Assembly (NCBI RefSeq): GCF_000559025.1
Contig: NZ_JAAN01000017.1
Location: 1-36,968 of the forward strand
Source: Luteimonas huabeiensis HB2
Lineage (GTDB): Bacteria; Pseudomonadota; Gammaproteobacteria; Xanthomonadales; Xanthomonadaceae
Length of the DNA stretch: 36,968 nucleotides
Reading direction: 5' to 3'
The translations under genes and the position numbers were made by a program. Positions 17,422 through 26,238 of the stretch are shown one piece after another. The notes under the pieces are model-generated. The model had not been told where the DNA came from. It did not search any database and worked only from the letters and a program-made list of their open reading frames with translations. The stretch's first letter is position 1. Each line of letters opens with the position of its first letter.

Positions 17422-18702
17422 TCAGGCGGGCGCCGCTGCGCCGAGCGCTCGCCGCGCGAGGGCGAGGTCGGCGTCGAGGTCGTGGTTCCAGATCCAGTCG
17501 AACCGCGTCGCCAGCGCCTGGCCCAGCCGCGCGTCGTCGGCGCCGGCCTGCGGGTCGCGCAGTTCGTACAGCTCGCCGGCCTCCCGCGAGGTCCGTTGCA
17601 CGCGACATGCGCGCGGGCGACGGATGCGGTCGTAGACGCGCAGCAGCTCGGGGATGCCCTCGCGCTCGAGCGCCGGGTCGGCCAGCAGCGCGGCCAGCAA
17701 CCAGGCATCCTCCAGGCCCTGGCCGGCGCCGGCGCCCTGGTGCGGCAGCATCGCGTGGGCGGCATCGCCGATCAGCGCCAGGCGGCCGTGCGCGTAGCCC
17801 GGCAACTCGGCCAGGTCGTGCAGCGCCCAGTGCGTGGGCGCGTCGATGCATTCCAGGAGCGTACGCGCCGCGACGCCCCAGTCGGCGTAGGCTTCGAGCA
17901 TCTCGCGGCGGCTGGCCTCGCGGACCCACGGCAGGTCCGCCGGCCAATGCGGCGCCGGCTCGCTGCGGTCGGACACGAAGGCCACGACGTTGATCAGCCG
18001 CCCGTGCTTGACCGGGAACGTGAGGATGTGCGCGTCGAGGCCCAGGTGCATCTGCGGCACGTCGATCAGGTGCGGATCGATCCCGCGCGCGGCGAAGGCG
18101 CCGTGCAGGCGGTCGCGTTCGACCAGGCCGCGGTAGGCGCAGGTGCCGGTGAAGCGCGGCGCCGACGGCGCGGCCCCCAGGCCCCGCAGGACCTCGGCGC
18201 GCAGCGCCGACTTGATGCCGTCCGCGGCGATCACCACGTCGCCGTCGTAGCGGCTGCCGTCGGCGAAGCGCACCCGCGCCGTGCCGTCCGCCTGCTCGAC
18301 GCCGGTCGCGCGCTTGCCGAACCGGGTCATCCCGAATGGCAGGCGCGCGGCGAGCGCGTCGAGGAAGTCGGCGCGGTGCACCGAGGACTGGCCGACGCCC
18401 GGCGCGAGGGTGGCGCCGAGCCGCCGCGCGTCCTCGCCGCGGCGCCACTCGAACCAGACGTCCTCCCACGGCGCCGGCGTGCGGTCGGCCAGCGCCGCGT
18501 AGGGCGCGCTCATGCCGAGCCCGGCGATCGCGCGCACCGCGTTGGGGCCGAACGAGACGCCGGCGCCGATCTCGCCGAACGCGCGCGCGGACTCGAACAG
18601 GGTCACCTCCAGGTGACGGTGGCGGCACAGGCCCAGGGCCAGGCCGACGCCGGCGATGCCGCCGCCGACGATGCCCACGCGCAGCGGGCGCGCGGCGCTC
18701 AT
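17422..18702 (-). CDS. nahG: Salicylate 1-hydroxylase (FAD-dependent monooxygenase)
   Basis: It would decarboxylate and hydroxylate salicylate to catechol with NADH and O2. The protein has 426 aa, close to NahG of Pseudomonas. It carries the FAD dinucleotide fold VGIVGGGIAGVG (9-20), the NADH/FAD motif with DG (VVIAADGIKSALR) and the FAD ribityl motif LIGDAAHAMLPHQGAGAGQG (Gly312-Asp313). Segments such as PWEDVWFEWRRG, APGVGQSSVHRADF and TRFDWIWNHDLD agree with remembered NahG sequences almost residue for residue, which separates it from 3-hydroxybenzoate or 4-hydroxybenzoate hydroxylases. ATG 18702 is preferred to an in-frame ATG 48 nt upstream because it starts just before the FAD motif and has a GGAG site. 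It lies between benD and benK. Confidence 0.9.
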   Translation of the reverse strand: MSAARPLRVGIVGGGIAGVGLALGLCRHRHLEVTLFESARAFGEIGAGVSFGPNAVRAIAGLGMSAPYAALADRTPAPWEDVWFEWRRGEDARRLGATLAPGVGQSSVHRADFLDALAARLPFGMTRFGKRATGVEQADGTARVRFADGSRYDGDVVIAADGIKSALRAEVLRGLGAAPSAPRFTGTCAYRGLVERDRLHGAFAARGIDPHLIDVPQMHLGLDAHILTFPVKHGRLINVVAFVSDRSEPAPHWPADLPWVREASRREMLEAYADWGVAARTLLECIDAPTHWALHDLAELPGYAHGRLALIGDAAHAMLPHQGAGAGQGLEDAWLLAALLADPALEREGIPELLRVYDRIRRPRACRVQRTSREAGELYELRDPQAGADDARLGQALATRFDWIWNHDLDADLALARRALGAAAPA

Positions 18703-18794
18703 GGCGCGCGCTCCGTCGCGGCGGGCCGGCCGGGGCGGGGCGCCGGACAACGCGCGGAACTGGCGGATCGGTGCGGGCGGGACGGATGGATCAT
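18699..18794 (-). CDS. Possible 31-residue leader ORF before the salicylate hydroxylase
   Basis: In the 136-bp benD-hydroxylase gap an ATG (18794-18792) with GAGG about 6 nt upstream opens a short frame whose TGA overlaps the hydroxylase ATG (ATGA). The peptide begins MIHPSRPHRS and is Pro/Arg/Ala-rich with no recognisable domain. The spacing looks like translational coupling, but GC-rich DNA yields such frames easily by chance. Confidence 0.2.
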   Translation of the reverse strand: MIHPSRPHRSASSARCPAPRPGRPAATERAP

Positions 18795-18838
18795 GGTGCG
18801 CCTCGGGGTGCGGTCGTGCGGGCGGGGGCGGCGGGCGG

Positions 18839-19615
18839 TCATCCCTGGTCGCCGCCGCCGACGGGCAGCACGGTGCCGGTGATGTAGGACGCCTCGTCCG
18901 AGGCGAGGAAGAGGATCGCCGCGGCCTGCTCGTCGAGCGTGCCGTAGCGCTTCATGTGGGTGCTGGCCACCGTCTGTTCGACGATCCGCCGGTACCAGTC
19001 GCGCTCCTGCGCGTCCTGCGCGTCCGGATTGCGCGGGATGCGCCGCGGCGGCGCGTCGGTGCCGCCCGGCGCGACCGCGTTGACGCGGATGCCGCGCTCG
19101 CCGTTCTCGAACGCCAGGCATGCGGTCAGCGCGTTGACGCCGCCCTTGGCCGCGCCGTAGGGCACGCGGTTGACGCCGCGCGTGGCGATCGAGGACACGT
19201 TGACGATCGCGCCGCCGCCGGCCTCGAGCATGTAGGGCAGCACCGCCCGGCAGCCCCACAGGGTGGGGAACAGCGAGCGGCGGACCTCGGCCTCGATCTG
19301 CTCGGGCGCGTAGTGCTCGTAGGGCCGGGTCCAGATGGTGCCGCCGACGTTGTTCACCAGCACGTCGATGCGGCCGAAGCGCGCGTGCGTCTCGGCCGCC
19401 GCGCGCGCCGCCCCGTCGTAGGATTCCAGGTCGGCGACCAGCGCCAGCGCCCGCGCGGCGGCGGGCAGGGCCTCGGCCGCCTCGTGGACGAGTTCGGAGC
19501 GGTCCACCAGGGCGAGCAGGGCGCCCTCGTCGGCGGCGCGCTCGGCGACGCGGCGGCCGATGCCCTGCGCGGCGCCGGTCACCAGCACCACCTTGCCGGC
19601 GAAGCGCGCGTTCAT
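18839..19615 (-). CDS. benD: 1,6-dihydroxycyclohexa-2,4-diene-1-carboxylate dehydrogenase
   Basis: This short-chain dehydrogenase re-aromatises the cis-diol made by BenABC, with NAD+ reduction and loss of CO2, yielding catechol. It has 258 aa and shows the SDR cofactor motif VTGAAQGIG (12-20), NNVGG (88-92), the catalytic Ser in NVSSIATRG and YGAAK (Tyr153, Lys157). The NVGGTIWTRPYEHY and PGGTDAPPRRIPRN stretches are typical of BenD/XylL. Its ATG overlaps the benC stop by 4 nt. A 136-bp gap separates it from the salicylate hydroxylase gene. Confidence 0.95.
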   Translation of the reverse strand: MNARFAGKVVLVTGAAQGIGRRVAERAADEGALLALVDRSELVHEAAEALPAAARALALVADLESYDGAARAAAETHARFGRIDVLVNNVGGTIWTRPYEHYAPEQIEAEVRRSLFPTLWGCRAVLPYMLEAGGGAIVNVSSIATRGVNRVPYGAAKGGVNALTACLAFENGERGIRVNAVAPGGTDAPPRRIPRNPDAQDAQERDWYRRIVEQTVASTHMKRYGTLDEQAAAILFLASDEASYITGTVLPVGGGDQG

Positions 19616-20649
19616 GCGGCGCGCTCCGTCGGCAGCGCCGGCCCGGCGGCGTTGGGGGTGAACTTCTCGTAGTGGAAGCTCGCCGGCACCACGCCGGCCG
19701 CGGCGAAGTGCTTGCGCACCGCGTCGACCATCGGCGGCGGCCCGCACAGGTAGACGTCCACGTCGCCGTCGCGCAGCGCCCCGGCCGGCAGGTGCGCGGT
19801 GACGTAGCCCTTGCGGGGATGCGCGGACGCCTCGTCGGCGACCACGGTGACGAACTCGAAGTCGGGCAGCCGCGCGGCGTAGTCCTCGAGCCGGTCGAGC
19901 AGCACCAGGTCGGCGTCGCGGGTGACGCCGTAGACCAGCCGCACCGGCTGCGCGCTGCCGCGCCGCGCCAGGGTTTCCAGCATCGACAGGAACGGCGCCA
20001 GCCCGGTGCCGCCGGCGAGCAACAGCAGCGGGCGCGCGACCTCGCGCAGGTAGAAGCTGCCCAGCGGGCCGGTCAGCTGCAGCCGCTGTCCCGCCTGCGC
20101 GCGCTCCAGCCACGCGCTCATCAGTCCGCCGGGCACGCGCTTGATCAGGAACGACAGGCGGCGCTCGCCCGGCGCGGAACTGAAGGAATACGAGCGGCTG
20201 CCGCCGCTGCCGGGCACGTCGATGTTGACGTACTGGCCGGGCAGGAACGCCGGCGCCTCGCCCTCGACATCGAGCTCCAGCGTCAGCGCGGCATCGCCGT
20301 GCGGGGCGATCGCCGCCACCGTGGCGGCGAAGCGCCCGGTGCCGGTCTTGCACGCGGTCGAGGGCACCGGCACCGCGATCACGCAGTCGGAGGCCGGGAC
20401 CATCTGGCAGGTCAGCACCAGGCCCGCGTCCGCTTCGTCCTCGCTCAGCGCCTCCTCGATGTAGTCCTCGCCCAGGTCGTAGCGACCGCTCTCGGCGCGG
20501 CATTTGCAGGTGCCGCAGACGCCGTCCGAACAGTCCATCGGCAGGTTGATCTTGTGGCGGAAGGCCGCATCCAGCACCTTCTCGCCGTCCTGGCACTCGA
20601 TGAAGCGGGTCACCCCGTCTTCGAAGGTGAGCGCGATCTGGTGGCTCAT
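19612..20649 (-). CDS. benC: Benzoate 1,2-dioxygenase electron-transfer component (reductase)
   Basis: This reductase passes electrons from NADH through FAD and a [2Fe-2S] centre to the BenAB oxygenase. At 345 aa the order is: plant-type ferredoxin with cluster ligands Cys40, Cys45, Cys48 and Cys81 (DCSDGVCGTC ... VLTC), then an FAD domain with RSYSFSSAPGE, then an NAD domain with LLLAGGTGLAPFLSM and VYLCGPPPMVDAV. This ferredoxin-first order is that of BenC/XylZ class IB reductases. A GGAGGAG site is 5-6 nt before ATG 20649. The gene follows benB after 24 nt and overlaps benD by 4 nt. Confidence 0.96.
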   Translation of the reverse strand: MSHQIALTFEDGVTRFIECQDGEKVLDAAFRHKINLPMDCSDGVCGTCKCRAESGRYDLGEDYIEEALSEDEADAGLVLTCQMVPASDCVIAVPVPSTACKTGTGRFAATVAAIAPHGDAALTLELDVEGEAPAFLPGQYVNIDVPGSGGSRSYSFSSAPGERRLSFLIKRVPGGLMSAWLERAQAGQRLQLTGPLGSFYLREVARPLLLLAGGTGLAPFLSMLETLARRGSAQPVRLVYGVTRDADLVLLDRLEDYAARLPDFEFVTVVADEASAHPRKGYVTAHLPAGALRDGDVDVYLCGPPPMVDAVRKHFAAAGVVPASFHYEKFTPNAAGPALPTERAA

Positions 20650-20673
20650 GGCGTTCTCCTCCCGGCGCCGGCG

Positions 20674-21162
20674 TCAGACGTGGTAGACGTCGACGACCTG
20701 GCGGATGTAGTCGTTCTTCAGCACGATCTTCTTGCGCGAGATCAGCCAGTCGTCGCCGGCCCGGTCGAGGGTGACGAACGTGGTGCCGAAGAAGACGTCG
20801 GTGACCTTGTAGCGATGGCAGTGGGTGACCCAGTTGTAGCGGACGTCCACCGCGGTCTCGCGCGCCTCGATCAGCTCGACGTTGCTGACGGTGTGGCTGG
20901 TGCGCGGCTCCGGCGTACTGGCGCCGGAGCGCTCGGTCTTGATGCGGAACACCCGGTCCTCCAGGCCGTCCCGATTGGGGTAGTAGATCAGCGAGATCTG
21001 GCTGTGCGGGTCCTCGGTCAGGCGGTCGTCGTCGTCCCAGGCCGGCATCCAGTACTCGACGCCGGGCGCGTACAGGGTCAGCCACTCGTCCCATTCGCGG
21101 TCGTCGAGCAGGCGCGCCTCGCGGTACAGGAAGCGCTCGATCGAGGCCAGGTCCGCGCTCAT
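20674..21162 (-). CDS. benB: Benzoate 1,2-dioxygenase small (beta) subunit
   Basis: This is the structural beta subunit of the alpha3beta3 oxygenase. At 162 aa it is the standard length and has the scytalone-dehydratase-like cone fold of ring-hydroxylating dioxygenase beta subunits. Recognisable segments are [51 protein letters not shown] and [20 protein letters not shown]. The ATG at 21162 overlaps the benA stop (ATGA); the much longer open frame upstream is a shadow of benA. Confidence 0.95.
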   Translation of the reverse strand: MSADLASIERFLYREARLLDDREWDEWLTLYAPGVEYWMPAWDDDDRLTEDPHSQISLIYYPNRDGLEDRVFRIKTERSGASTPEPRTSHTVSNVELIEARETAVDVRYNWVTHCHRYKVTDVFFGTTFVTLDRAGDDWLISRKKIVLKNDYIRQVVDVYHV

Positions 21163-22541
21163 GCCGCCTTCTCCTTGCGCACCGTCGCGGCGGCCGGGTC
21201 GCGCTCGGCGGCCAGCGCGCGCCGCAGCACCTTCGCCCAGTAGTCGTGCTGGCGCACGAACAGACCCTCGTCCTCGCTGCGCTCGCCGCTGAGCAGCGGC
21301 CGCAGGCCCATTCTTCGCGCGTTCTCGTCCGCGCCCTCGATCCACAGCGGCGCGCCGCGGCTGAGGTCGTTCCACGGCGCGGCCGTCGCGGCGTAGCCCG
21401 CCTGGCAGGCGCGGAACTCCTCCAGGTCGTCGGCCGTGCCCATGCCGCTGACGTTGAAGAAGTCCTCGTACTGGCGGATCCGGGTGGCGCGCTCGGCCGC
21501 GCTTTCGCCCTTGGGCGCGAAGCAGTAGATGGTGACCTCGGTCCGGTCCACGCTGATCGGCCGGGTCACCCGGATCTGGGTGGAGAACTGGTCCATCAGG
21601 TACACGTTCGGGTACAGGCACAGGTTGCGGGTCTGGCGCACGATGAAGTCGGCGCGCTCCTCGCCCAGCCGCGCCTTCAGCGCCTCGCGGTGCGCGTAGA
21701 TCGGGCGCACTTCCGGGTTCATGGTGTTGGTCCACAGCAGGATGTGGCCGTTCTCGAAGGCGTACACGCCGCCGACGCTCTTCGACCAGCCGTTCGCGTC
21801 CACCGCCTTGGTGCCCTCGGCCTTGCGCCGGCCGACCGTCGCCGAGTAGTTCCAGTGCACGGAGCTGACGTGGTAGCCGTCGCAGCCGTTCTCCATCTGC
21901 AGCTTCCAGTTGCCGTCGTAGATGTAGGAGGAATTGCCGCGCAGCACCTCGATGCCCTCGGGCGCCTGGTCCACGATCTGATCGATGATCACGCGGGTGC
22001 TGCCGAGGAAGTCCTCCAGCGGCTGCACGTCCGGCTCGAGGCTGCCGAACAGGAAGCCGCGGTAGCTCTCGAATCGCGGCACGCGCTTGAGATCGTGCGA
22101 ACCGTCGGTGCCGAACTGCGGCGGGTACTGCGTGGTCTTGCCGTCCTTGACCTTCAGCAGCTTGCCGTTGTTGGCGAAGGTCCAGCCATGGAAGGGACAG
22201 GTGAAGCTGCCCTTGTTGCCGCGCTTGCGCCGGCACAGCATGGCGCCGCGGTGGGCGCAGGCGTTGATCACGGCGTGCAGCTCGCCGTGCTTGTCTCGGG
22301 TGACCACGACCGGCTGGCGCCCGATCCAGGTGGTGAAGTAGTCGTTGGGCTCGGCGACCTGGCTTTCGTGCGCGAGGTAGACCCAGTTGCCCTCGAAGAT
22401 GTGCTTCATCTCCAGTTCGAACAGGTCCGGATCGGTGAAGATGTCGCGGCGGCAGCGGAACACGCCGGCATCCTTGTCGTCGACCAGCGCGGTGGCCAGC
22501 AGCCGATCGAGTTTCTGGGTTTTGTCGAGAATGGTGGACAT
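21159..22541 (-). CDS. benA: Benzoate 1,2-dioxygenase large (alpha) subunit
   Basis: This catalytic subunit dihydroxylates benzoate to the 1,2-cis-diol. The 460-aa protein has a Rieske centre ligated by Cys95, His97, Cys115 and His118 (CAHRGAMLC ... CPFHGW). The non-haem iron site has His224 and His229 in the [16 protein letters not shown] segment, with Asp221 as the electron-bridging acid and Asp371/372 as the probable carboxylate ligand. Start and end sequences ([20 protein letters not shown]) are typical of BenA. ATG 22541 has a GGGAGA site 7-8 nt upstream; the frame stays open beyond it but without support. It starts 95 bp after the catA stop and leads benABCD. Confidence 0.96.
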   Translation of the reverse strand: MSTILDKTQKLDRLLATALVDDKDAGVFRCRRDIFTDPDLFELEMKHIFEGNWVYLAHESQVAEPNDYFTTWIGRQPVVVTRDKHGELHAVINACAHRGAMLCRRKRGNKGSFTCPFHGWTFANNGKLLKVKDGKTTQYPPQFGTDGSHDLKRVPRFESYRGFLFGSLEPDVQPLEDFLGSTRVIIDQIVDQAPEGIEVLRGNSSYIYDGNWKLQMENGCDGYHVSSVHWNYSATVGRRKAEGTKAVDANGWSKSVGGVYAFENGHILLWTNTMNPEVRPIYAHREALKARLGEERADFIVRQTRNLCLYPNVYLMDQFSTQIRVTRPISVDRTEVTIYCFAPKGESAAERATRIRQYEDFFNVSGMGTADDLEEFRACQAGYAATAAPWNDLSRGAPLWIEGADENARRMGLRPLLSGERSEDEGLFVRQHDYWAKVLRRALAAERDPAAATVRKEKAA

Positions 22542-22636
22542 GACGAGTCTCCCGGATTGCGCGTGCGGCGGCGGAGGCGCCGGGCGCAAGGAACAGGCGG
22601 TGCGCGGGACGGCCTGGGCGCGCCCCGCGGTGCGGA

Positions 22637-23572
22637 TCAAGCGCAGGCGCGGACTCGCTCGACGACCTGGTTGTCGACGCCGTCGACGAGCGGGCTGAGC
22701 CAGAAGTCGAAGGCGATCTCGGCGAACGGGCCGTCCAGGCCGTAGGCGCGCATGCCGGCCTCGTCGTCGCGTTCGACGATCTGCGGGACCAGGCCGTCCC
22801 GGGTGGCGTGGGCGAAGTCGTCGTTGACCAGCGGGTCGCCGGCGATGTTGATCTGGGTCGTCAGCTTGCGGTGGCCTTCGGCGCTGACGAAGAAATGGAT
22901 GTGCGCGGGGCGCTGGCCGTGCCGGCCGAGCGCGGACAGCAGGCGCTCGGTCGGGCTGCCCGGCGGCACGCCGTAGCCCTTGGGCACGATGCTGCGGAAG
23001 CCGTACCGGCCCCGATCGTCGGCGATGATCGTGCGGCGCATGTTGAACGGCGCTTGCTCGCCGGTGGGATCGAAGTGCGAGTAGAAGCCGCGGGTATCGC
23101 AGTGCCACACCTCCACCCGCGCGCCCGCCACCGGCTCGCCGTCGCTGCCCCTGACCACGCCGTGCATGATCAAGGTATGGCCGTTGCGGTCGCGGCCGTC
23201 GTCGAGGCGGGCGAAGCCCTCCACCACCGGGGCGCCGGCCACGTACAGCGGGCCCTCGATGGTGCGCGGGGTGCGGTTCTCGATGCCCAGCGCGGCGTCG
23301 AGCGCGTCCAGCCGCAGGTCGAGGAAGTGGTCCAGGCCCAGGCCCGGCGAGATCAGCCCGGCCTGGCCGGCGGCGCCCAGCTCGTTGATCCAGGCGATGC
23401 CCGCCCAGTACTCGTCGGGGGTGACGTCGAGGTCGTCGATGGCACGGTACAGGTCGGACAGGATGCGGTGGACGATCCGCTTGGTGCGGGGATCGCCGTC
23501 GGTCTGGTCGAGTCCGCTGACCTTGCGCAGGAAGTCCTGCACCTCCGGGGTATCGAAGATCTTGACGCTCAT
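22637..23572 (-). CDS. catA: Catechol 1,2-dioxygenase (intradiol)
   Basis: It opens catechol between the hydroxyls to give cis,cis-muconate. The 311-aa protein carries all four Fe(III) ligands at the same numbers as in characterised enzymes: Tyr164 (RGFYSHFD), Tyr200 (PKGYGVPP), His224 and His226 (PAHIHFFV). Upstream are the alpha-helical dimerisation domain (about 1-100) and [13 protein letters not shown]. The ribosome site is an unusual long purine run on the minus strand (GAGAGAGAGGAAAA) about 7 nt before ATG 23572. It lies 82 bp after catC and 95 bp before benA, joining the cat and ben parts on one strand. Confidence 0.96.
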   Translation of the reverse strand: MSVKIFDTPEVQDFLRKVSGLDQTDGDPRTKRIVHRILSDLYRAIDDLDVTPDEYWAGIAWINELGAAGQAGLISPGLGLDHFLDLRLDALDAALGIENRTPRTIEGPLYVAGAPVVEGFARLDDGRDRNGHTLIMHGVVRGSDGEPVAGARVEVWHCDTRGFYSHFDPTGEQAPFNMRRTIIADDRGRYGFRSIVPKGYGVPPGSPTERLLSALGRHGQRPAHIHFFVSAEGHRKLTTQINIAGDPLVNDDFAHATRDGLVPQIVERDDEAGMRAYGLDGPFAEIAFDFWLSPLVDGVDNQVVERVRACA

Positions 23573-23654
23573 TTCGTTTTCCTCTCTCTCTCTTGGTTGC
23601 GTGTCGGCTGCCTCGAGACTTCCCCTCCCGGAGGAAGCGCCCTGGATCGTTCGG

Positions 23655-23945
23655 CTAGCGGTCGTCCTCGTGGAGGGACGAGGGATGCCGGCACAGCGGC
23701 GTGACCGCGATGCGCATGTACGGGAACAGGGGCAGCGAGAGCAGCAGCGAATGCAGCTCGGCGTTGCTGTCGACGTCGAACACGCTGACGTTGGCGTACT
23801 CGCCCACCACCCGCCAGATGTGGCGCCATCGGCCGCTGCGCTGCAGCTCCTGGAAGCGGGCCTTCTCGTCGGCCTTGAGCCGGGCGGCCAGTTCGGGGTC
23901 GAGATCGTGCGGCAGGCGCACGTCCATCCTCACGTGGAACAGCAT
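23655..23945 (-). CDS. catC: Muconolactone delta-isomerase
   Basis: It isomerises muconolactone to beta-ketoadipate enol-lactone, the substrate of PcaD. The 96-aa product is the family length and begins MLFHVRMDVRLPHDL, with the conserved RSGRWRHIWRVVGEYANVSVFDV core and the SLPLFPYM segment typical of CatC. A GGAGG site lies 7 nt before ATG 23945. The gene starts only 3 nt after the catB stop, so catB and catC are one translational unit. Confidence 0.95.
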   Translation of the reverse strand: MLFHVRMDVRLPHDLDPELAARLKADEKARFQELQRSGRWRHIWRVVGEYANVSVFDVDSNAELHSLLLSLPLFPYMRIAVTPLCRHPSSLHEDDR

Positions 23946-23948
23946 CGG

Positions 23949-25133
23949 TCAACCTCCGGCGGCGGTGCAGGGGACGACGGTGCGGGCGCCGCGGCCATCG
24001 CGGCGGAAATGGCGCACGCGGTCCTCGTCGAGCGCGATGCCCAGTCCCGGGCCGTCGGGCACGGCCAGGTGGAAATCGGCGTAGGCCAGGGGCTCGGCGA
24101 GGATTTCCTCGGTCAGCAGCAGCGGCCCGAACAGCTCGGTCCCCCACTGCAGCGCGGGGAAGGTGGCGAAGGCATGCGCGGACGCCGCGGTACCGACCGC
24201 GCCTTCCAGCATCGTGCCGCCGTACAGGCCGATGCCCGCGGCATCGGCGATCGCCGCCACCCGCTGCGCGGCGTACAGGCCGCCGGACTGCTCGACCTTG
24301 ACCGCGAACACGTCGGCGCCCGCGGCGCTGGCCAGCTCGAACGCGGAGGCCGGCCCATGCAGCGATTCGTCGGCCATCAGCGCGATCGGGAAGCGCCGGG
24401 CCAGCCGCGCGAGCGCCGCGGCGGACGCCACCGGCTGCTCGACCAGCTCGCAGCCGGCGTCGGCCAGCGCCGGCAGCCCTTGCGCGGCCTCGAGCTCGGT
24501 CCAGGCCATGTTGACGTCCACGCGCACCGAGCCGCGATCGCCGATCGCGCGCTTGATCGCGCCGACGTGGGCGATGTCCTCGCGCAGCGGTCGCGCGCCG
24601 ATCTTGAGCTTGAACACCCGGTGGCGGCGCGCGTCGAGCATGCGCTCGGCTTCTTCGATGTCGCGCGCGGTGTCGCCCGAGGCCAGGGTCCACGCCACCG
24701 GCAGGCGGTCGCGCACGCGACCGCCGAGCAATTCGCTGACCGGCAGGCCGGTGCGCTTGCCGTGCGCGTCGAGCAGGGCGGTCTCCACCGCGCTCCGGGC
24801 GAAGTGGTTGCCCTTCACCCGCTGGCCCACGCGCTGCATCAGCGCCTGCACGCGGGTGGCGTCGGCGCCCAGGATCGCCGGCGCGATGTAGAGGTCGACG
24901 GCCGACTGCATGCTCTCCGGGCTCTCGGGGCCGTAGGACAGCCCGGCGATGGTGGTGCCCTCGCCGATGCCGACGACGCCGTCGGAGCAGTACACCCGCA
25001 CCAGCATCACGGTCTGGCCGTGCATGGTGGCCATGGACAGGCGGTGCGGGCGCAGCGTGGGCAGGTCGAGCAGGCAGGTCTCGACGCGTTCGACGGTCGG
25101 TGCCTGCGGGAACGGAATGAGTGTGCGTTGCAT
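23949..25133 (-). CDS. catB: Muconate cycloisomerase (muconate lactonizing enzyme)
   Basis: This enolase-superfamily enzyme lactonises cis,cis-muconate to muconolactone. At 394 aa it is slightly longer than the usual 370 or so. The catalytic KxK is in VFKLKIGARP (Lys175, Lys177); the Mn ligands are Asp206 (VDVNMAW), Glu232 (LVEQPV) and Asp255 (MADESLHG); Lys279 (AVKVEQSGG) and GTMLEGAVGTAAS complete the barrel. It is the first gene of the aromatic block; ATG 25133 lies beyond the LysR operator. No clear Shine-Dalgarno precedes it, so translation may start from a short leader. It is divergent from catR. Confidence 0.95.
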   Translation of the reverse strand: MQRTLIPFPQAPTVERVETCLLDLPTLRPHRLSMATMHGQTVMLVRVYCSDGVVGIGEGTTIAGLSYGPESPESMQSAVDLYIAPAILGADATRVQALMQRVGQRVKGNHFARSAVETALLDAHGKRTGLPVSELLGGRVRDRLPVAWTLASGDTARDIEEAERMLDARRHRVFKLKIGARPLREDIAHVGAIKRAIGDRGSVRVDVNMAWTELEAAQGLPALADAGCELVEQPVASAAALARLARRFPIALMADESLHGPASAFELASAAGADVFAVKVEQSGGLYAAQRVAAIADAAGIGLYGGTMLEGAVGTAASAHAFATFPALQWGTELFGPLLLTEEILAEPLAYADFHLAVPDGPGLGIALDEDRVRHFRRDGRGARTVVPCTAAGG

Positions 25134-25191
25134 GGCGCAGTTTTCTACGTGCGCCGGGGCGTCGTGTCCAAGACGAAGTTGGTCTCGTTCG

Positions 25192-25206
25192 ATACCTTTG
25201 CGGTAT
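25192..25206. promoter_or_regulatory. LysR-type operator ATAC-N7-GTAT upstream of catB
   Basis: The 15-bp site ATACCTTTGCGGTAT fits exactly the ATAC-N7-GTAT pattern known for BenM/CatM of Acinetobacter and contains the LysR T-N11-A core. Its centre is about 66 bp before the catB ATG. With a very short leader it sits where an activator site (about -60) would be expected. No strong sigma-70 promoter follows toward catB, as is usual for muconate-activated promoters. Confidence 0.7.
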
Positions 25207-25251
25207 TTAGCTTCTGGAATCCATTGGCTGCGCGTGTTGGTGCGGCGCAAC

Positions 25252-25269
25252 ATATCTTGCGAATATAGT
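25252..25269. promoter_or_regulatory. Second LysR-like palindrome overlapping the putative catR -10
   Basis: ATAT-N7-ATAT at 25252-25266 has the same symmetry and T-N11-A core as the catB site, and its centre is exactly 60 bp away (about six helical turns). It overlaps TATAGT (25264-25269), a likely -10 for catR on the plus strand. Binding here would repress catR, the usual LysR autoregulation. No good -35 is seen at standard spacing. Confidence 0.5.
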
Positions 25270-25311
25270 TCTCCCGGCCTAGCATCGGCCGCCGCCGCAA
25301 CGGAGCCGGAT

Positions 25312-26238
25312 GTGGATCTGCGACAGCTCAGGGCCTTCATCGCCGTCGCCAAGGCGCGCAACTTCACCCGCGCCGCGCAGGCGCTGCACATGGCGCAGCC
25401 GCCGCTGAGCCGGCAGATCCAGCAGCTGGAGGAGGAACTGGGCGTGCTGCTGCTGCAGCGCACGCGACCGCTGCGGCTGACCGATGCCGGTCGCCTGTTC
25501 TACGAGGAGGCGCTGCAGATCCTGGGGCGCGTGGAGCAGATGAAGGAGGGCACGCGGCGCGTGGGGCGCAGCGAGCGCCGCGTGGTCACGCTGGGCTTCG
25601 TCGCGTCCACGTTGTACGGCGGGCTGCCGACCGTGGTGCGGCGGCTGCGCCAGCGCCGCACCGACCTCGACGTGCGCCTGCTGGAGATCATGTCGGTGCA
25701 GCAGGTGGAGGCGCTGAAGACCGGCCGCATCGACGTCGGCTTCGGCCGCATCCGCAGCAGCGACGACGGCATCGTGCGCCAGGTGCTGCGCGAGGAGCGG
25801 CTGGTGGTCGCGATCCCGCCGTCGCATCCGCTCGCCTCCCGGCACGAGGCGTTGCCGGTATCGGGGCTGGCCGAGCAGCGCCTGATCATCTACCCGAGCA
25901 CGCCCAGGCCGAGCTTCGCCGACGAGGTGCTATCGCTGCTGCGCGATCACGCGCTGCACGTCGAATCGCTGCAGGAAGTGCGCGAGCTGCACACCGCGCT
26001 CGGTCTGGTCGCGGCGGAAAGCGGCATCTGCGTGCTGCCGGCCTCGGCCCGCAGCATGCGCCGCGACCTGCACTACCGGCTGATCGACGACGAGCGGGTG
26101 ACCTCGCCGATCATCCTGAGCCATCGCCGGAACGACGACTCCGGTCTGGCCGACCAGATCCGCGCGATCTGCCAGGAGATGTACGCCGAATCGCCGCCGT
26201 GGATGGAAGCACCGCCGCACACGCCGCCGGCGGTATAG
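25312..26238 (+). CDS. catR: LysR-family regulator of catechol/benzoate degradation (CatR/CatM/BenM-like)
   Basis: It is a 308-aa LysR protein whose winged HTH spans about residues 1-60 (NFTRAAQALHMAQPPLSRQIQQ..), with the QPPLSRQIQxLEEELG signature shared with CatM/BenM/CatR. The periplasmic-binding-protein-like effector domain follows (about 90-300). By analogy it should sense cis,cis-muconate (and perhaps benzoate) and activate the divergent catB-to-pcaD block. The start is GTG 25312, not the out-of-frame ATG two bases upstream: the frame and the GGAG site 6-7 nt upstream agree with the family N-terminus (VDLRQLRAFIAVAKARNF). The gene is followed by a REP-like palindrome array rather than by a T-rich terminator. 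Confidence 0.93.
   Translation: MDLRQLRAFIAVAKARNFTRAAQALHMAQPPLSRQIQQLEEELGVLLLQRTRPLRLTDAGRLFYEEALQILGRVEQMKEGTRRVGRSERRVVTLGFVASTLYGGLPTVVRRLRQRRTDLDVRLLEIMSVQQVEALKTGRIDVGFGRIRSSDDGIVRQVLREERLVVAIPPSHPLASRHEALPVSGLAEQRLIIYPSTPRPSFADEVLSLLRDHALHVESLQEVRELHTALGLVAAESGICVLPASARSMRRDLHYRLIDDERVTSPIILSHRRNDDSGLADQIRAICQEMYAESPPWMEAPPHTPPAV

Noticed and set aside
17422..18702. Assignment as 4-hydroxybenzoate or 3-hydroxybenzoate hydroxylase
   Set aside because: Sequence blocks match salicylate hydroxylase much better, and the product catechol fits the neighbouring catABC genes.
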